Positions 9,901 through 17,058 of a stretch of DNA of 64,000 nt are shown in pieces. The translations under genes and the position numbers were made by a program. The notes beneath the pieces were generated by a model. The model was given only the letters and a program-made list of their open reading frames with translations, searched no databases and was not told where the DNA came from. The DNA is from Streptomyces sp. NRRL S-1022. GTDB taxonomy: Bacteria; Actinomycetota; Actinomycetes; Streptomycetales; Streptomycetaceae. Position 1 is the first letter of the stretch. The number at the start of each line of letters is the position of its first letter. The stretch lies in the NCBI RefSeq assembly GCF_000720135.1, contig NZ_JOIU01000001.1, forward strand, positions 124,001 through 188,000, in the 5' to 3' direction.

Positions 9901-10218
9901 GACACCACGCGCGGCACCGCCCACCCGACCACACCCGGGTATCCCAGCAACGTGAAGGCCACCGCCGGCACCAACGGCGGGGTTTTGACCTGGGATCCGC
10001 CCACCGGGAAGTACAGCGACGGGATCACCGCGTACGCCGTGTACATGTGGGACAAGTCCGCGCCGCTGGGGATCACCCGGAGCTTCAGCGTCTCCGGAAC
10101 CTCGGACATCACCATCATCCCGAAGATGCCACCGGGTGAATACGTCGTCATGATCTCGGCATGGAACAAGTCGGGCGAGGGCCCGATCGCCCTCAGCGAC
10201 ACCATCACCTTCGACTGA
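6988..10218 (+). CDS. Secreted CdtB-like nuclease / SGNH hydrolase / fibronectin-III fusion protein
   Basis: 1076 residues from a GTG; ATG at 7006 is an alternative start. A hydrophobic segment ending AVGRAHA-AP (about residues 45-68) is a Sec signal. Residues about 76-320 carry the endonuclease/exonuclease/phosphatase fold in its CdtB flavour: WNMQG (79-83), QEAG with Glu112, RPAIGIRLG, SFHAL with His209, ADFN with Asp243, PTHRS and SDHD with Asp312-His313. Residues about 335-610 look like a second, degenerate SGNH-like region. A full SGNH hydrolase follows with GDSISN (Ser625), ELGFND (about 746) and DGLHPN (Asp843/His846). Two fibronectin-III modules close it (about 876-978 and 983-1076). 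CdtB-type domains are DNases or phosphatases; SGNH enzymes are esterases. No Cdt A/C partners are nearby. Confidence 0.85.
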   Translation: METRPPMASYTFPRSAYRASTALPAQLSDDPGHQRPRVRSVAFGVIQALLVALLVAPFTVLAVGRAHAAPLDQTPFLTWNMQGATSQGRSLWTDYLPRILTGARSEVVMLQEAGADVPNGADILPNPPGTENDPLVTYARWRTSQRPSDWYMVFLQTHDPLMPGGRVNTIVMSRTPVDAAMVVDNPHGGAYGRPAIGIRLGEDWYFSFHALSGGGGDAIGMLARIGEAVEGDDPRRNWTVGADFNTSPNTLVGRMYQDVITTPDGRTPRILASGRPTHRSPDGEQRELDFAVTSTGRGSFDTRVQPNQGGSDHDPVHFVPQTDRQDADRTQLATMPVGGYAIDGHNVAQNPFDYAGMRGPLDRCVVQSYRDGCTQFWSRTAGPAKAAVAAGSTRAAAANQGTPTFDYVGAVSRGNVADDDNQEEAFPGAGVDELRRHLDDDLRTYKPNVVLLQVDVANDLAKKNGPTAGQEADQLRKLLDQVYTVLPNTTVLVGDPVPSRTTAVREEMYTGTDSYVSRASAVIASQLQVGHRIRQVPLDFKRDAGQVDTGESADGVPNADGYKTMTNGYAAELTKLWQDGTIVDPDAVVVNPADMVVDGSGVPRTDPSDGNTSGPPQRVMVVGDSISNGFEGDHTWRYRLWQWARTQNWKAEFVGPLHGTVAPDEPKAPQPPPPYDGKPPSEPQRATSDGAYARDVSPAFLKSGAEHYAMWGRRLEQDVPTITSVMEDLKAERKLPDTLLVELGFNDIGWTGAGADLTGTMKQFVDNARKANPDIRLVLANVPQRTTLGSANPQLGERTRAYNAALADKVKEWSTDASPVTLADLDKAMGCDPSATSCDTTYDGLHPNNLGEYRIARAFASTLHDEFRIGTGPPPNPVDVDARFLATPTHVTFDGTQQGVTLTWDQVFGAHGYQVQWRDTTANPNGEWNWAYPVTNRWDMSRQYYGQIYEGHTYELRVRAASGDTVLSDWSDTTRGTAHPTTPGYPSNVKATAGTNGGVLTWDPPTGKYSDGITAYAVYMWDKSAPLGITRSFSVSGTSDITIIPKMPPGEYVVMISAWNKSGEGPIALSDTITFD

Positions 10219-10305
10219 CCGGCTGTCCTCTTTCCGCTCGGATGGTCGGCCGGGTTCGAACAGGTGCCTGGTCCGGGTGAGTCTGCTGGTGCGGACGCAT
10301 GCAAA

Positions 10306-10358
10306 AGGGCCTCTTGGCAGCTCGCGGATGTCGAGTCCAGCGAGGACCAAGAGGCCCT
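10306..10358. repeat. 12-base perfect inverted repeat
   Basis: AGGGCCTCTTGG at 10306-10317 and CCAAGAGGCCCT at 10347-10358 with a 29-base loop. It lies about 90 bases after the stop of the large secreted protein and just before an IS remnant, so it is either the terminator of that gene or a leftover end of the mobile element. Confidence 0.5.
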
Positions 10359-10484
10359 GTCGTCGAAGTGTCGCGTGGTCATGGGTGCCGGTTCCCGTCC
10401 GTCCACTCCTGGGTGTGACCATCTCGCCCACGGTTCGGGAACGCGGCCGACCGGCCGGAGCGCCCGGCCCCGGTACGACTCGGA

Positions 10485-10800
10485 GACGAGAGATGACGAG
10501 TGGGCCCTGGTACGGGAACTGCTGCCCGTTCCCGCATGGTTGGTCGGCCGGGGCGGCCGCCCCAGGGCTACTGCGACCGGCAGATGATCGACGCGATCCG
10601 TTACCTCGTCGACAACGACGTCATGTGGCGGGCGATGCCGTCGGACTTCCCGCCCCGGCCACGGGTATCGCCTTCTTCGCCCGCCGCCGGGACACGGGAC
10701 TGATCGCCGAACTGCACGACCTGCTGCGCGGTGCCGTCCGCGATGCCGAAGGCCGTGATCAGGAGTTCTCCTTGCAACCATCAGACGGACGTTTCCTGCC
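10485..10800 (+). pseudogene. IS5-family transposase remnant
   Basis: Three plus-strand frames together give the N-terminal part of an IS5/IS4-type transposase: DDEWALVRELLPVPAWLVG (frame ending 10587), then MIDAIRYLVDNDVMWRAMP (about 10580-10640), then AFFARRRDTGLIAELHDLL (about 10670-10730). At least two frameshifts separate them and the DDE catalytic half is absent, so this is a dead fragment. Confidence 0.75.
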
Positions 10801-10833
10801 CCGTGCCGCTTGGTGAGCAAGGCTGAGCGCAGT

Positions 10834-11358
10834 TCAGGCGTTCGCTCGATCGGGGTGTTCCCCCGGAGTGAAGCGTGCCTGTACGTCGGGGCTGTCGAGA
10901 AGTCGGGCCGGGTAGCCGGGGCCGGTCCGTACCGTGACGTCTTGGTGATGCAGTGGTTCACCGCATGAGGAGCAGACGACTGTGGCCTCGGTGTCGTGGG
11001 CGCAGGCGGTGTGGTGCATCACCACGGGGATGCCGTCGTCATCGGCCAGCCACCGGTCGCCCCAGGCGTTGATCGCGGCGAGAACGCCGAAGAAGTCCCG
11101 GCCCTTGTCCGTCAGCAGGTACTCATGACGGACCGGCTCGCTCTGGTAGGGGCGGCGCTGCAACAAGCCCGCGTTCTCCAGACGCCGGAGCCGGTCGGTG
11201 AGGGTGTTGCGCGCGATGCCGAGCGAGTCGATGAAGCCGTCGAAACGCGACTCGCCGTAGAACACCTCGCGCAGGACCAGCAGCGTCCAGCCGTCGCCCA
11301 GGATGTCCACGGTGCGGGCGATCGAGCAGGGCCAGCTGTCGAACGAGGTCCGTCTCAT
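10834..11358 (-). CDS. HxlR-family transcriptional regulator
   Basis: 174 residues. The first 100 residues are the HxlR winged helix: SWPCSIARTVDILGDGWTL near residues 8-26, the recognition region SLGIARNTLTDRL and the wing RRPYQSEPVRHEYLLTDKG. A C-terminal extension holds a CxxC pair (VVCSSCGEPLHHQD) that may bind a metal or sense redox; most HxlR proteins end about 50 residues earlier. It is divergent from a fatty-acid-type operon starting at 11460, and the 101-base intergenic region holds two inverted copies of a 19-base motif, so it very likely represses or activates that operon and itself. Confidence 0.88.
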   Translation of the reverse strand: MRRTSFDSWPCSIARTVDILGDGWTLLVLREVFYGESRFDGFIDSLGIARNTLTDRLRRLENAGLLQRRPYQSEPVRHEYLLTDKGRDFFGVLAAINAWGDRWLADDDGIPVVMHHTACAHDTEATVVCSSCGEPLHHQDVTVRTGPGYPARLLDSPDVQARFTPGEHPDRANA

Positions 11359-11373
11359 GCAGAGACCTTATCA

Positions 11374-11392
11374 GTTTCATCATGAGATTCAC
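11374..11392 (+). promoter_or_regulatory. Candidate HxlR operator, copy 1
   Basis: GTTTCATCATGAGATTCAC, 16 bases upstream of the hxlR-like start codon. It matches the reverse complement of the second site (11426-11444) at 16 of 19 positions. Centres are 52 bases apart, about five helical turns. Assignment to the HxlR protein is inference. Confidence 0.5.
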
Positions 11393-11425
11393 TTGCCCTC
11401 GATGGCGCGGTCCCACTAGCGTCCC

Positions 11426-11444
11426 GTGAGTCTCATCATGCAAC
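11426..11444 (-). promoter_or_regulatory. Candidate HxlR operator, copy 2
   Basis: Plus-strand GTGAGTCTCATCATGCAAC, the inverted counterpart of the site at 11374-11392. It lies between a plausible promoter (TTGCCC at 11393-11398 and TAGCGT at 11417-11422, spacing 18) and the ribosome binding site AGGAGG (11450-11455) of the enoyl-CoA hydratase gene, where a bound regulator would block transcription. Confidence 0.5.
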
Positions 11445-11459
11445 TTACGAGGAGGGGCG

Positions 11460-12260
11460 ATGAGCTCCACGTCTGTGAGCACGCCAGCGGTCACCGTCGA
11501 GCGAGACGGCCACGTGCTGCTGATGGGCCTGAACCGGCCCGCCAAGCGCAACGCCTTCACCCGGCAGATGCTCAGCGAACTGTCAGCCGCGTACGGTCTG
11601 CTGGAATCGGACGACGACTTGTGGTGCGGGGTCCTGTTCGCCCACGGAGACCACTTCACCGGCGGTTTGGACATGCTCGATGCCGGCGCCGAGCTGGCTT
11701 CCGGAAAGTTCGAGGCCCCGGAGGGCGGGCGCGACCCGTGGCGTCTGGACGGTCCGTGGTCGAAGCCCGTCGTCGCGGCCGCGCAGGGCTGGGTGATGAC
11801 GCTCGGCATCGAACTGCTCCTTGCCGCCGACATCCGCGTGGCCGCCCGGGCCACCCGGTTCGCCCAGTACGAGATCCGCCGCGGCATCTACCCCTTCGGG
11901 GGAGCCACCTTCCGCTTCCCCCAGCAGGCCGGATGGGGCAACGCCATGCGCTGGATCCTGACCGGCGAGGAGTTCGACGCCGCAGAAGCCCACCGCATCG
12001 GCCTGCTGCAGGAACTCGCCGCAGACGGGCCGGCCGCCATCGCCCGCGCCACCGAGATCGCCACCCTCATCGTCGAAAAGTCCGCACCCCTGGGGGTGCG
12101 CACCGTCTTCGCCTCCGCCCACCTGGCTCACGAGTACGGGGAGAGCGCCGCGATCGAGCGGCTGCGCCCGGACATCGCACGGCTGTTCTCCACCGCCGAC
12201 GGCGCCGAGGGAATCCGGTCCTTCATCGAACGTCGCGACGCCGTCTTCACCGGCCGCTGA
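11460..12260 (+). CDS. Enoyl-CoA hydratase/isomerase family protein (crotonase fold)
   Basis: 266 residues, the usual crotonase length. An N-terminal beta strand with [10 protein letters not shown] (about residues 25-34), the first oxyanion-hole loop around FTGGLDM and the second, [19 protein letters not shown] (about 105-123), are family hallmarks. The usual catalytic glutamates are not both evident, so it may be an isomerase, hydrolase or decarboxylase rather than a classic hydratase. It acts on a CoA thioester in the cytosol. It starts at ATG after AGGAGG, is divergent from the HxlR regulator and is followed after 32 bases by an acyl-CoA dehydrogenase, indicating a two-gene acyl-CoA degradation operon. 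Confidence 0.85.
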   Translation: MSSTSVSTPAVTVERDGHVLLMGLNRPAKRNAFTRQMLSELSAAYGLLESDDDLWCGVLFAHGDHFTGGLDMLDAGAELASGKFEAPEGGRDPWRLDGPWSKPVVAAAQGWVMTLGIELLLAADIRVAARATRFAQYEIRRGIYPFGGATFRFPQQAGWGNAMRWILTGEEFDAAEAHRIGLLQELAADGPAAIARATEIATLIVEKSAPLGVRTVFASAHLAHEYGESAAIERLRPDIARLFSTADGAEGIRSFIERRDAVFTGR

Positions 12261-12292
12261 CCAGCCCGCCCCGCCAAAACAGGAGACTTTTT

Positions 12293-13519
12293 GTGACTAC
12301 CACGAAGACGCCTTCCCTGTTCGACCTGCCACCCGAGGTCGCCGAGGCGCGAGAGTGGGCCCACGGTTTCGCCGAGAAGTACGTGCGCCCCGTCGCCGCC
12401 GAGTACGACGAGCGAGAGCAGATGCCCTGGGCGGTCATCGAAGAAGCCGCCAAAATCGGCCTCTACACCCCAGAGTTCGCGCAGCAGATGATCGCCGACC
12501 CCACCGGACTCCTCCAGCCCGTGGTCGCCGAGGAGATCTTCTGGGGTGACGGCGGCATGGGCCAGGCCCTGCTGGGCACGTTCCTCCCCGCCGCGGCCTT
12601 GTTCGGCGCCGCCACCAAGGAGCAGATCGACACGTGGCTGCCCGCCTTCTTCGGCACCCCCGGCGACCTGGCCGTCGCCGCCCTGTGCGCCAGCGAGCCG
12701 AACGCCGGCAGTGACGCCGCGGCCATCCGCACCCACGCCCGCTACGACGAAGCCACGAAGGAGTGGGTGCTCAACGGCACCAAGACCTGGGCCACCAACG
12801 GCGGCATCGCAAGCATCCACGTCGTCAATGCCGTCACCGACCCGGCCCTCGGCGCCCGCGGTCACGCCCTGTTCCTCATACCGCCCGGGACCCGCGGTCT
12901 CAGCCAGGGACAGAAATTCTCCAAACACGGCCTGCGTGCCTCCCACACCGCCGAGGTCGTCCTCGACGACGTACGCATCCCCGCCGAGCTGGTCCTCGGC
13001 GGCAAGGAGGCCCTCGACCAGCGCCTGGTCACAGCCCGCGCGGGCACCCGCCTGCGCGTCCCCGCGGCCATGGCCACCTTCGAGACGACCCGGCCCGGCA
13101 TCGGCGCGATGGCCGTCGGCGTGGCCCGCGCCGCCTATGAGTACGCCCTCGAATACGCAGGTGTCCGCGAACAGTTCGGCCGGCCCATCATCGACAACCA
13201 AGCCATCGCCTTCACCCTGGCCGACATGGCCATGGAGATCGACGCCGCCCGCCTCCTCGTCTGGCGCGCCAGCCACATGATGACGCGCGGCAAGCCCTTC
13301 ACCCGCGCCGAGGGCAGCATGGCCAAGCTCAAGGCCAGCGAGGTCGCCGTCCGCACCACAGAACGCGCCGTACAGATACTCGGCGGCAACGGCTACACCC
13401 GCGACTACCCCGTCGAACGCTGGGCCCGCGACGCGAAGATCTTCACCATCTACGAAGGCACCAGCGAGATCCAGCGCCTGGCCATCAGCCGCTCCCTGTC
13501 CGGCCGTCGCATCCAGTAG
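12293..13519 (+). CDS. Acyl-CoA dehydrogenase
   Basis: 408 residues from a GTG with AGGAGA 6 bases upstream. The family signatures are present: [16 protein letters not shown] near residue 125-140, [14 protein letters not shown], the C-terminal [22 protein letters not shown] and [14 protein letters not shown], where the Glu of YEGTSE is the usual catalytic base of short/medium-chain enzymes. It uses FAD to introduce an alpha,beta double bond into an acyl-CoA and hands electrons to ETF. It pairs with the upstream crotonase. Directly after its stop lies a truncated SDR start, so the operon probably once contained a third, reductase gene. Confidence 0.92.
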   Translation: MTTTKTPSLFDLPPEVAEAREWAHGFAEKYVRPVAAEYDEREQMPWAVIEEAAKIGLYTPEFAQQMIADPTGLLQPVVAEEIFWGDGGMGQALLGTFLPAAALFGAATKEQIDTWLPAFFGTPGDLAVAALCASEPNAGSDAAAIRTHARYDEATKEWVLNGTKTWATNGGIASIHVVNAVTDPALGARGHALFLIPPGTRGLSQGQKFSKHGLRASHTAEVVLDDVRIPAELVLGGKEALDQRLVTARAGTRLRVPAAMATFETTRPGIGAMAVGVARAAYEYALEYAGVREQFGRPIIDNQAIAFTLADMAMEIDAARLLVWRASHMMTRGKPFTRAEGSMAKLKASEVAVRTTERAVQILGGNGYTRDYPVERWARDAKIFTIYEGTSEIQRLAISRSLSGRRIQ

Positions 13520-13560
13520 ACAAGGTCGCCGTCGTCACCGGAGGCGGCCGCGGCATCGGC
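13519..13560 (+). pseudogene. Truncated short-chain dehydrogenase (N-terminal scrap)
   Basis: Fourteen codons reading [14 protein letters not shown], the exact NAD(P)-binding start of short-chain dehydrogenases, overlap the stop of the acyl-CoA dehydrogenase and end abruptly at 13560. No start codon or downstream SDR sequence exists. It marks a deletion or recombination junction that removed the third gene of the acyl-CoA operon. Confidence 0.7.
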
Positions 13561-13561
13561 A

Positions 13562-13717
13562 TTAACACACAACTTCGTCTCCTCCGGTGGCGTGTGGTAC
13601 CTCCTTGCTTACGCCACCGGGAAGGACGACTGGCCTATCTACCGCGGGCTCGGGCACAGCGAATGGTTCCGTCTTGTACGTGCCCTGCGCGTAGGGGAAC
13701 CTTGGAAGCCTGCGTAG
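13562..13717 (+). pseudogene. Unidentified C-terminal gene fragment
   Basis: Immediately after the SDR scrap, a frame with protein-like text (VWYLLAYATGKDDWPIYRG, then SEWFRLVRALRVGEPWKPA) runs to TAG 13715-13717. There is no ribosome binding site, so I take it as the 3' end of a gene lost at the junction at 13560. I do not recognise the family. Confidence 0.4.
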
Positions 13718-13899
13718 GACAGTTGGCGCTTGGCCGCGGGTGTTCCACCCGCTAGAGAGGTACCACTGCGACCTCCGAGATCGCGTCCTTCGTCGTGCTC
13801 GGCACCCGGTCCCGTAACGGCCTCGTCACACTGTCCACACGCCCTGCCCGCTCGCCGTACGCTCACCCCCTCACCGCATCACCCACCCCCGAGGGACTC

Positions 13900-14529
13900 A
13901 TGAACCGCAGCGCACTTGTCTGCACCGCCGCCACGCTCACCGTCCTCGCCGCGGCCACCGCCTGCAAGAGCACCACCGCGAGCCACACCACCAGCAACAC
14001 CACCGCGTCCGCCAGCACCGGCACCAGCGACAGCAAAACCAGCACCGCCACCAAGGCGGTACCCAACTTCGTCGGCATGGGCCTGCAGTCCGCCCAGGAC
14101 GCAGCCCAAAAGCAAGGCTTCTATAGCCTCACCTCCCACGACTCCGCCGGCCGCGCTCGCATGCAGATCCTGGACCGCGACTGGAAGGTCTGCTCCCAGA
14201 ACATCAAGCCCGGCACCAAGACGGCCACCACCACGAAGCTCGACTTCGGAGCAGTCAAGCTCGCAGAGACCTGTCCGGCGAAGGACCAGTCCGCGCCGTC
14301 GGCGGCCGGCGGGACGATGCCGGACTTCCGCGGGGAGAGCGTGAAGGCTGCCCGGGCCGCACTCGACAGTGGCACGTCGATCGCCGTGAACGACGCGTCC
14401 AGCGACGGCCGCATGGTGCTCATCGAGTCGAACTGGCAGGTGTGTACACAGAAGCCCGCGGCCGGCACGAAGCTGGCCGGGCAGCCGGTGGAGTTCACCG
14501 CGGTGAAGTACGGGGAGCACTGCCCGTAG
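13900..14529 (+). CDS. Secreted or lipid-anchored PASTA-repeat protein
   Basis: 209 residues. A short signal peptide ends in LAAATAC (Cys22), a weak lipobox, followed by a Ser/Thr-rich linker and two PASTA-like repeats: VPNFVGMGLQSAQDAAQKQG (about residue 54) and MPDFRGESVKAARAAL (about 148), each with the W-VC-Q and G-A-G turn typical of actinobacterial forms. PASTA repeats bind peptidoglycan fragments or beta-lactams; free-standing Streptomyces versions have no known role. The ATG has GAGGGA upstream. The larger open frame starting at 13795 has no signal sequence at its beginning and is not used. It stands alone between debris and a MarR gene. Confidence 0.8.
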   Translation: MNRSALVCTAATLTVLAAATACKSTTASHTTSNTTASASTGTSDSKTSTATKAVPNFVGMGLQSAQDAAQKQGFYSLTSHDSAGRARMQILDRDWKVCSQNIKPGTKTATTTKLDFGAVKLAETCPAKDQSAPSAAGGTMPDFRGESVKAARAALDSGTSIAVNDASSDGRMVLIESNWQVCTQKPAAGTKLAGQPVEFTAVKYGEHCP

Positions 14530-14631
14530 ACGTGCGCGAGGCCCGGAGCCAGCGCTCGGCGCCTGCCCCTCCATCCCCCACCTGCGCTTTCGCCCCCGCA
14601 TCTGCCGGTCCGCGCGGCCTTGCGCGCCATC

Positions 14632-15108
14632 GTGCTCTGCTGCGTAACGTCCGGCGGTGTACACGGCCGGACGCGCGGTGAGCCAGTCGGTTACTGGCTG
14701 CGGCGTCTCTCCGACGAGGTGCACAGCCGCTTCGAGACGGAACTCTCCCGGCACGACGTCACCGTCTCTCAGTGGGGGGTGATGATCAGCGTTTACGAGG
14801 GCCACGACACCACTAAGGCCGTGGCCGCTCACATGGACATCGATCCTGGAGCCGTCTCGCGGCTAGTCGACCGTCTTGCGGCCAAGGGGCTGATCCGCCG
14901 CGAGCCCGCCCAGGCGTCCCGGCGTACGGTCCGGCTGGTGCTGACCGATCAGGGGCAGGCCCTCGTGCCGGTCCTCGCCGAGCTCGCAGACCGCAATGAT
15001 GCCCACTACTTCGGCTCGCTCGACGCCGGTCAGCGGTGGCAGTTGGAGGAGTGGATCCGGCGTCTGGTGGGGCAGGCCCGCCCCGCGCCGCCGCCCGACA
15101 CAGCCTGA
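14632..15108 (+). CDS. MarR-family transcriptional regulator
   Basis: 158 residues from GTG 14632; TTG 14620 is the only other in-frame start. The MarR winged helix spans the protein: YWLRRLSDEVHSRFE, a recognition helix in AVAAHMDIDPGAVSRLVDRL, and a wing with RREPAQASRRTVRLVLTDQG. MarR dimers bind phenolic or hydrophobic ligands and leave palindromic operators. Its own 5' end is odd: a 24-base near-perfect palindrome (14649-14672) falls inside the first codons, which suggests that the annotated start region doubles as operator, or that the native start was shifted by a mutation. The gene is followed after 12 bases by a broken SRPBCC-like gene it probably controlled. Confidence 0.85.
   Translation: MLCCVTSGGVHGRTRGEPVGYWLRRLSDEVHSRFETELSRHDVTVSQWGVMISVYEGHDTTKAVAAHMDIDPGAVSRLVDRLAAKGLIRREPAQASRRTVRLVLTDQGQALVPVLAELADRNDAHYFGSLDAGQRWQLEEWIRRLVGQARPAPPPDTA
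14649..14672 (+). promoter_or_regulatory. MarR operator-like palindrome
   Basis: A 24-base sequence that equals its reverse complement at 22 positions: arms GTCCGGC and GCCGGAC around a central GTGTACAC. Size and symmetry fit a MarR dimer site. It overlaps the first codons of the only available MarR reading frame. Confidence 0.6.
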
Positions 15109-15120
15109 GAGAAGAGCACG

Positions 15121-15405
15121 ATGAGCATCACGCATTAACTGGCCGAAGTGGGCCGTGGGAGGCTGCGCGTGCGCACGAACGCCGAGTTCGGCATCCTCGA
15201 CCACGACTACGTCGACGACACCGCCGCCTGGTGCGTGCCCGCCCGGGTGGTCCCCAACGGCGACGGTGCCGATTTTATGATCACCTTTCATCAGCCGCCG
15301 TCCCTCACCGAAATGGTCTTCAAGCAGCAGGCCGACCTGGTCGACACGGAACTGGCCACCCTCAAGGAAATCTTGGAGACCGCTCGACCAGCCGTCTCCG
15401 CTTGA
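15121..15405 (+). pseudogene. SRPBCC-like protein, C-terminal part, with premature stop
   Basis: ATG AGC ATC ACG CAT is followed by TAA (15136-15138), and the same frame then continues with GRLRVRTNAEFGILDHDYV, PARVVPNGDGADFMITFHQP and VDTELATLKEILE to TGA. This looks like the C-terminal strands and helix of an SRPBCC (polyketide cyclase-like) protein. Either the TAA is a nonsense mutation or translation restarts at GTG 15148 to give an 85-residue protein. The typical N-terminal half of the fold is missing in any case. It lies 12 bases after the MarR gene. Confidence 0.6.
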
Positions 15406-15774
15406 GGTGCACCAGTTGGGCCGGGAGCGGTAGATGACCGTCCCGATTACCCCGGCCCCGGCCACCGGCCCGCTGCCGGCGGCAGCCAGTGCGGGCCCTC
15501 CCGCCGCTCGATTTCCGCCTCGCACGCAGTTCCGGCGTCTGTGACTGAGACCGGCGCCCCTCCTACTGGTTTGGCTTCGCCAAGATGCTGTGCAGTGAGC
15601 AAGCACAGCCCATCACTCATGGTCGGATCTGCTTACCGTGCACGGCCAACTGGGTGGACTGCAGGGCTGTTCCTCGGACTCACCACCTCGCCCGCTCGGC
15701 CACGTTCAGACCGTCCCGTCCTTCTCGGAGACGCGCCGGGCGCGAGGTCGTCGGGTGTGTCGGCGGGTGCAGGT
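15406..15774. other. Gene-free stretch
   Basis: No frame on either strand shows a recognisable protein or start signal in this stretch, which lies between the broken SRPBCC-like gene and minus-strand debris. Confidence 0.4.
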
Positions 15775-15875
15775 GTCGAGCATCGAGGACAGTGCCGATT
15801 TCTCCTCGTCGGGGGTAATCAGTTTCCAGACGGACTCGATGTGCGTGTAATCCTTGGCGCACGTGCACCAGAAGG
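15775..15875 (-). pseudogene. Unidentified gene fragment
   Basis: A minus-strand frame with strongly protein-like composition (CTCAKDYTHIESVWK, then LITPDEEKSALSSMLDTC) and without a start or ribosome binding site. It sits in a different frame from the transporter fragment upstream, so at least one junction or frameshift separates them. Family not recognised. Confidence 0.35.
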
Positions 15876-15984
15876 GGTGGCTGGTGGGCTTCCGGTCGGC
15901 CGGTCCCTTGTCGGACCTCGAGGGGGCCGACGACTCCGACGCGATCAGCAGCCGCGGCGGTCTGCGCGACGGTGACGTTGAGCA

Positions 15985-16099
15985 ACTGCACGAATGTCGC
16001 GCACAGCAGGACCGGCAGTACGAGCCGCCCGCCGCCACCGGCCGCGAGCCGTCCCGCGCTCAGGAACGGGGAACCCTTGACGGGCCGATGCCGGCTCAC
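15985..16099 (-). pseudogene. Truncated MFS transporter (first membrane helix only)
   Basis: A GTG at 16099-16097 overlaps the stop of the alpha/beta hydrolase (GTGA), and the first 40 codons read like the start of a DHA2-type efflux pump: a basic N-terminus followed by LVLPVLLCATFVQLLNVTVA. After that the frame loses sense. The original arrangement was probably a hydrolase-transporter operon, later cut. Confidence 0.5.
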
Positions 16100-16941
16100 G
16101 TGGCGAGGACCGCCGCGAGCTGGCCCGGCCGGGCTGCGAACGGGCTGTGGCTGCCGGGCAGGGTATGCACAGTGAACGGGTTACCGGGGAAGGCCCGGTC
16201 GGCTTCCGCGATCATCAGGTCCTGCGCGGCCGGTGCCAGCGCCCGGTCCTCGGCGCAGCGCAGGAAAGTTCGTGGAATTCGTCCCCACCGTGCCGCGGTC
16301 AGGGTGACCGGAGCCGTCGGGATCGCCAGGGGCAGATCAGGGCTCAGCGCGGACCGCCACCGGTCAAAGCGGTCCAGCGGGGTGTCGTGGTAGTGGGTTT
16401 CCCGCAGTTCGTCGAGGTAGGCGGGATCCGGTGAGAGCGGATTGATCCGTACGGCGCCCAGGGCCTCGGGGTCGCCGAGGGTCAGGTTCTGGCCCAGCGC
16501 GGTGGCGTTCTCGGGTGAGCCCAGGTAGTCGAAGAACCGCGGCCGCCCGCCCGGGACGAACGCGGACAGGTAGACGATCCGGTCCACCAGCTCGGGCGCC
16601 CGCTCCGCGGCCAGGGACGCGGGACCGCCGCCCGCGCTGTGCGCGACGAGCACGACAGTGCGATGGTGACGCACCTGGCGCAGGACGCTCAGTACTGCCT
16701 CGGCGCAGTCGTCCATCGTCAGGGAGGCGAGCCGTGACTTCTCGGTCAGCAGGCCCGGCTGGCCGGGCAGCAGGTATCCGGTGGGCAGGGGTGCGTCGAA
16801 GCCGTGCCCTGGCATGTCGACGGCCACGCTCGCAGCGCCCAGTCCCGCCAGCGCGCGCTGCGTCGCCGCCCACTGTCCGGAGCCGTGCCAGGCGCCGTGC
16901 ACGAAAACGAAGACGGTGTCGGTCAGAGATACGTTCTTCAT
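16096..16941 (-). CDS. Alpha/beta hydrolase (esterase-like)
   Basis: 281 residues from ATG 16941. The oxyanion HGAWHG lies at about residues 15-20, the nucleophile elbow AHSAGG places Ser102, and the C-terminal GSHSPF supplies His; the acid is probably in the RCAEDRAL region. It resembles plant-type methylesterase/acetone-cyanohydrin-lyase relatives common in actinobacteria. Cytosolic, substrate unknown. It is divergent from a LysR regulator (117 bases apart), the usual arrangement for LysR-controlled genes, and once overlapped an MFS gene downstream. Confidence 0.85.
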   Translation of the reverse strand: MKNVSLTDTVFVFVHGAWHGSGQWAATQRALAGLGAASVAVDMPGHGFDAPLPTGYLLPGQPGLLTEKSRLASLTMDDCAEAVLSVLRQVRHHRTVVLVAHSAGGGPASLAAERAPELVDRIVYLSAFVPGGRPRFFDYLGSPENATALGQNLTLGDPEALGAVRINPLSPDPAYLDELRETHYHDTPLDRFDRWRSALSPDLPLAIPTAPVTLTAARWGRIPRTFLRCAEDRALAPAAQDLMIAEADRAFPGNPFTVHTLPGSHSPFAARPGQLAAVLAT

Positions 16942-17058
16942 GGCTCCATTCCGGACAGGAACCACAGCGCCATCCATTCACAGATCTGGTAAGTGGCATG
17001 GCAATATCTTTGAGGTCTTGTCCGCAGCCGGTGGGATCGACGGGATGGAGGGCGAGTC

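Noticed and set aside
6988..10218. A complete cytolethal distending toxin locus
   Set aside because: Only a CdtB-like domain exists; there is no CdtA, CdtC or pertussis-like delivery subunit within the window.
10306..10358. The 12-base inverted repeat as a CRISPR-like or attachment site
   Set aside because: Single copy, no spacers or repeated units; terminator or IS-end origin is enough.
7054..10431. A 1125-codon open frame on the minus strand opposite the large secreted protein
   Set aside because: It is an antisense shadow produced by high-GC codon usage; it has no family motifs, no start signals and the plus-strand gene has clear domains.
16942..17058. A classic T-N11-A LysR box
   Set aside because: Only a weak AGAT/ATCT pairing can be found; not enough to annotate a site.
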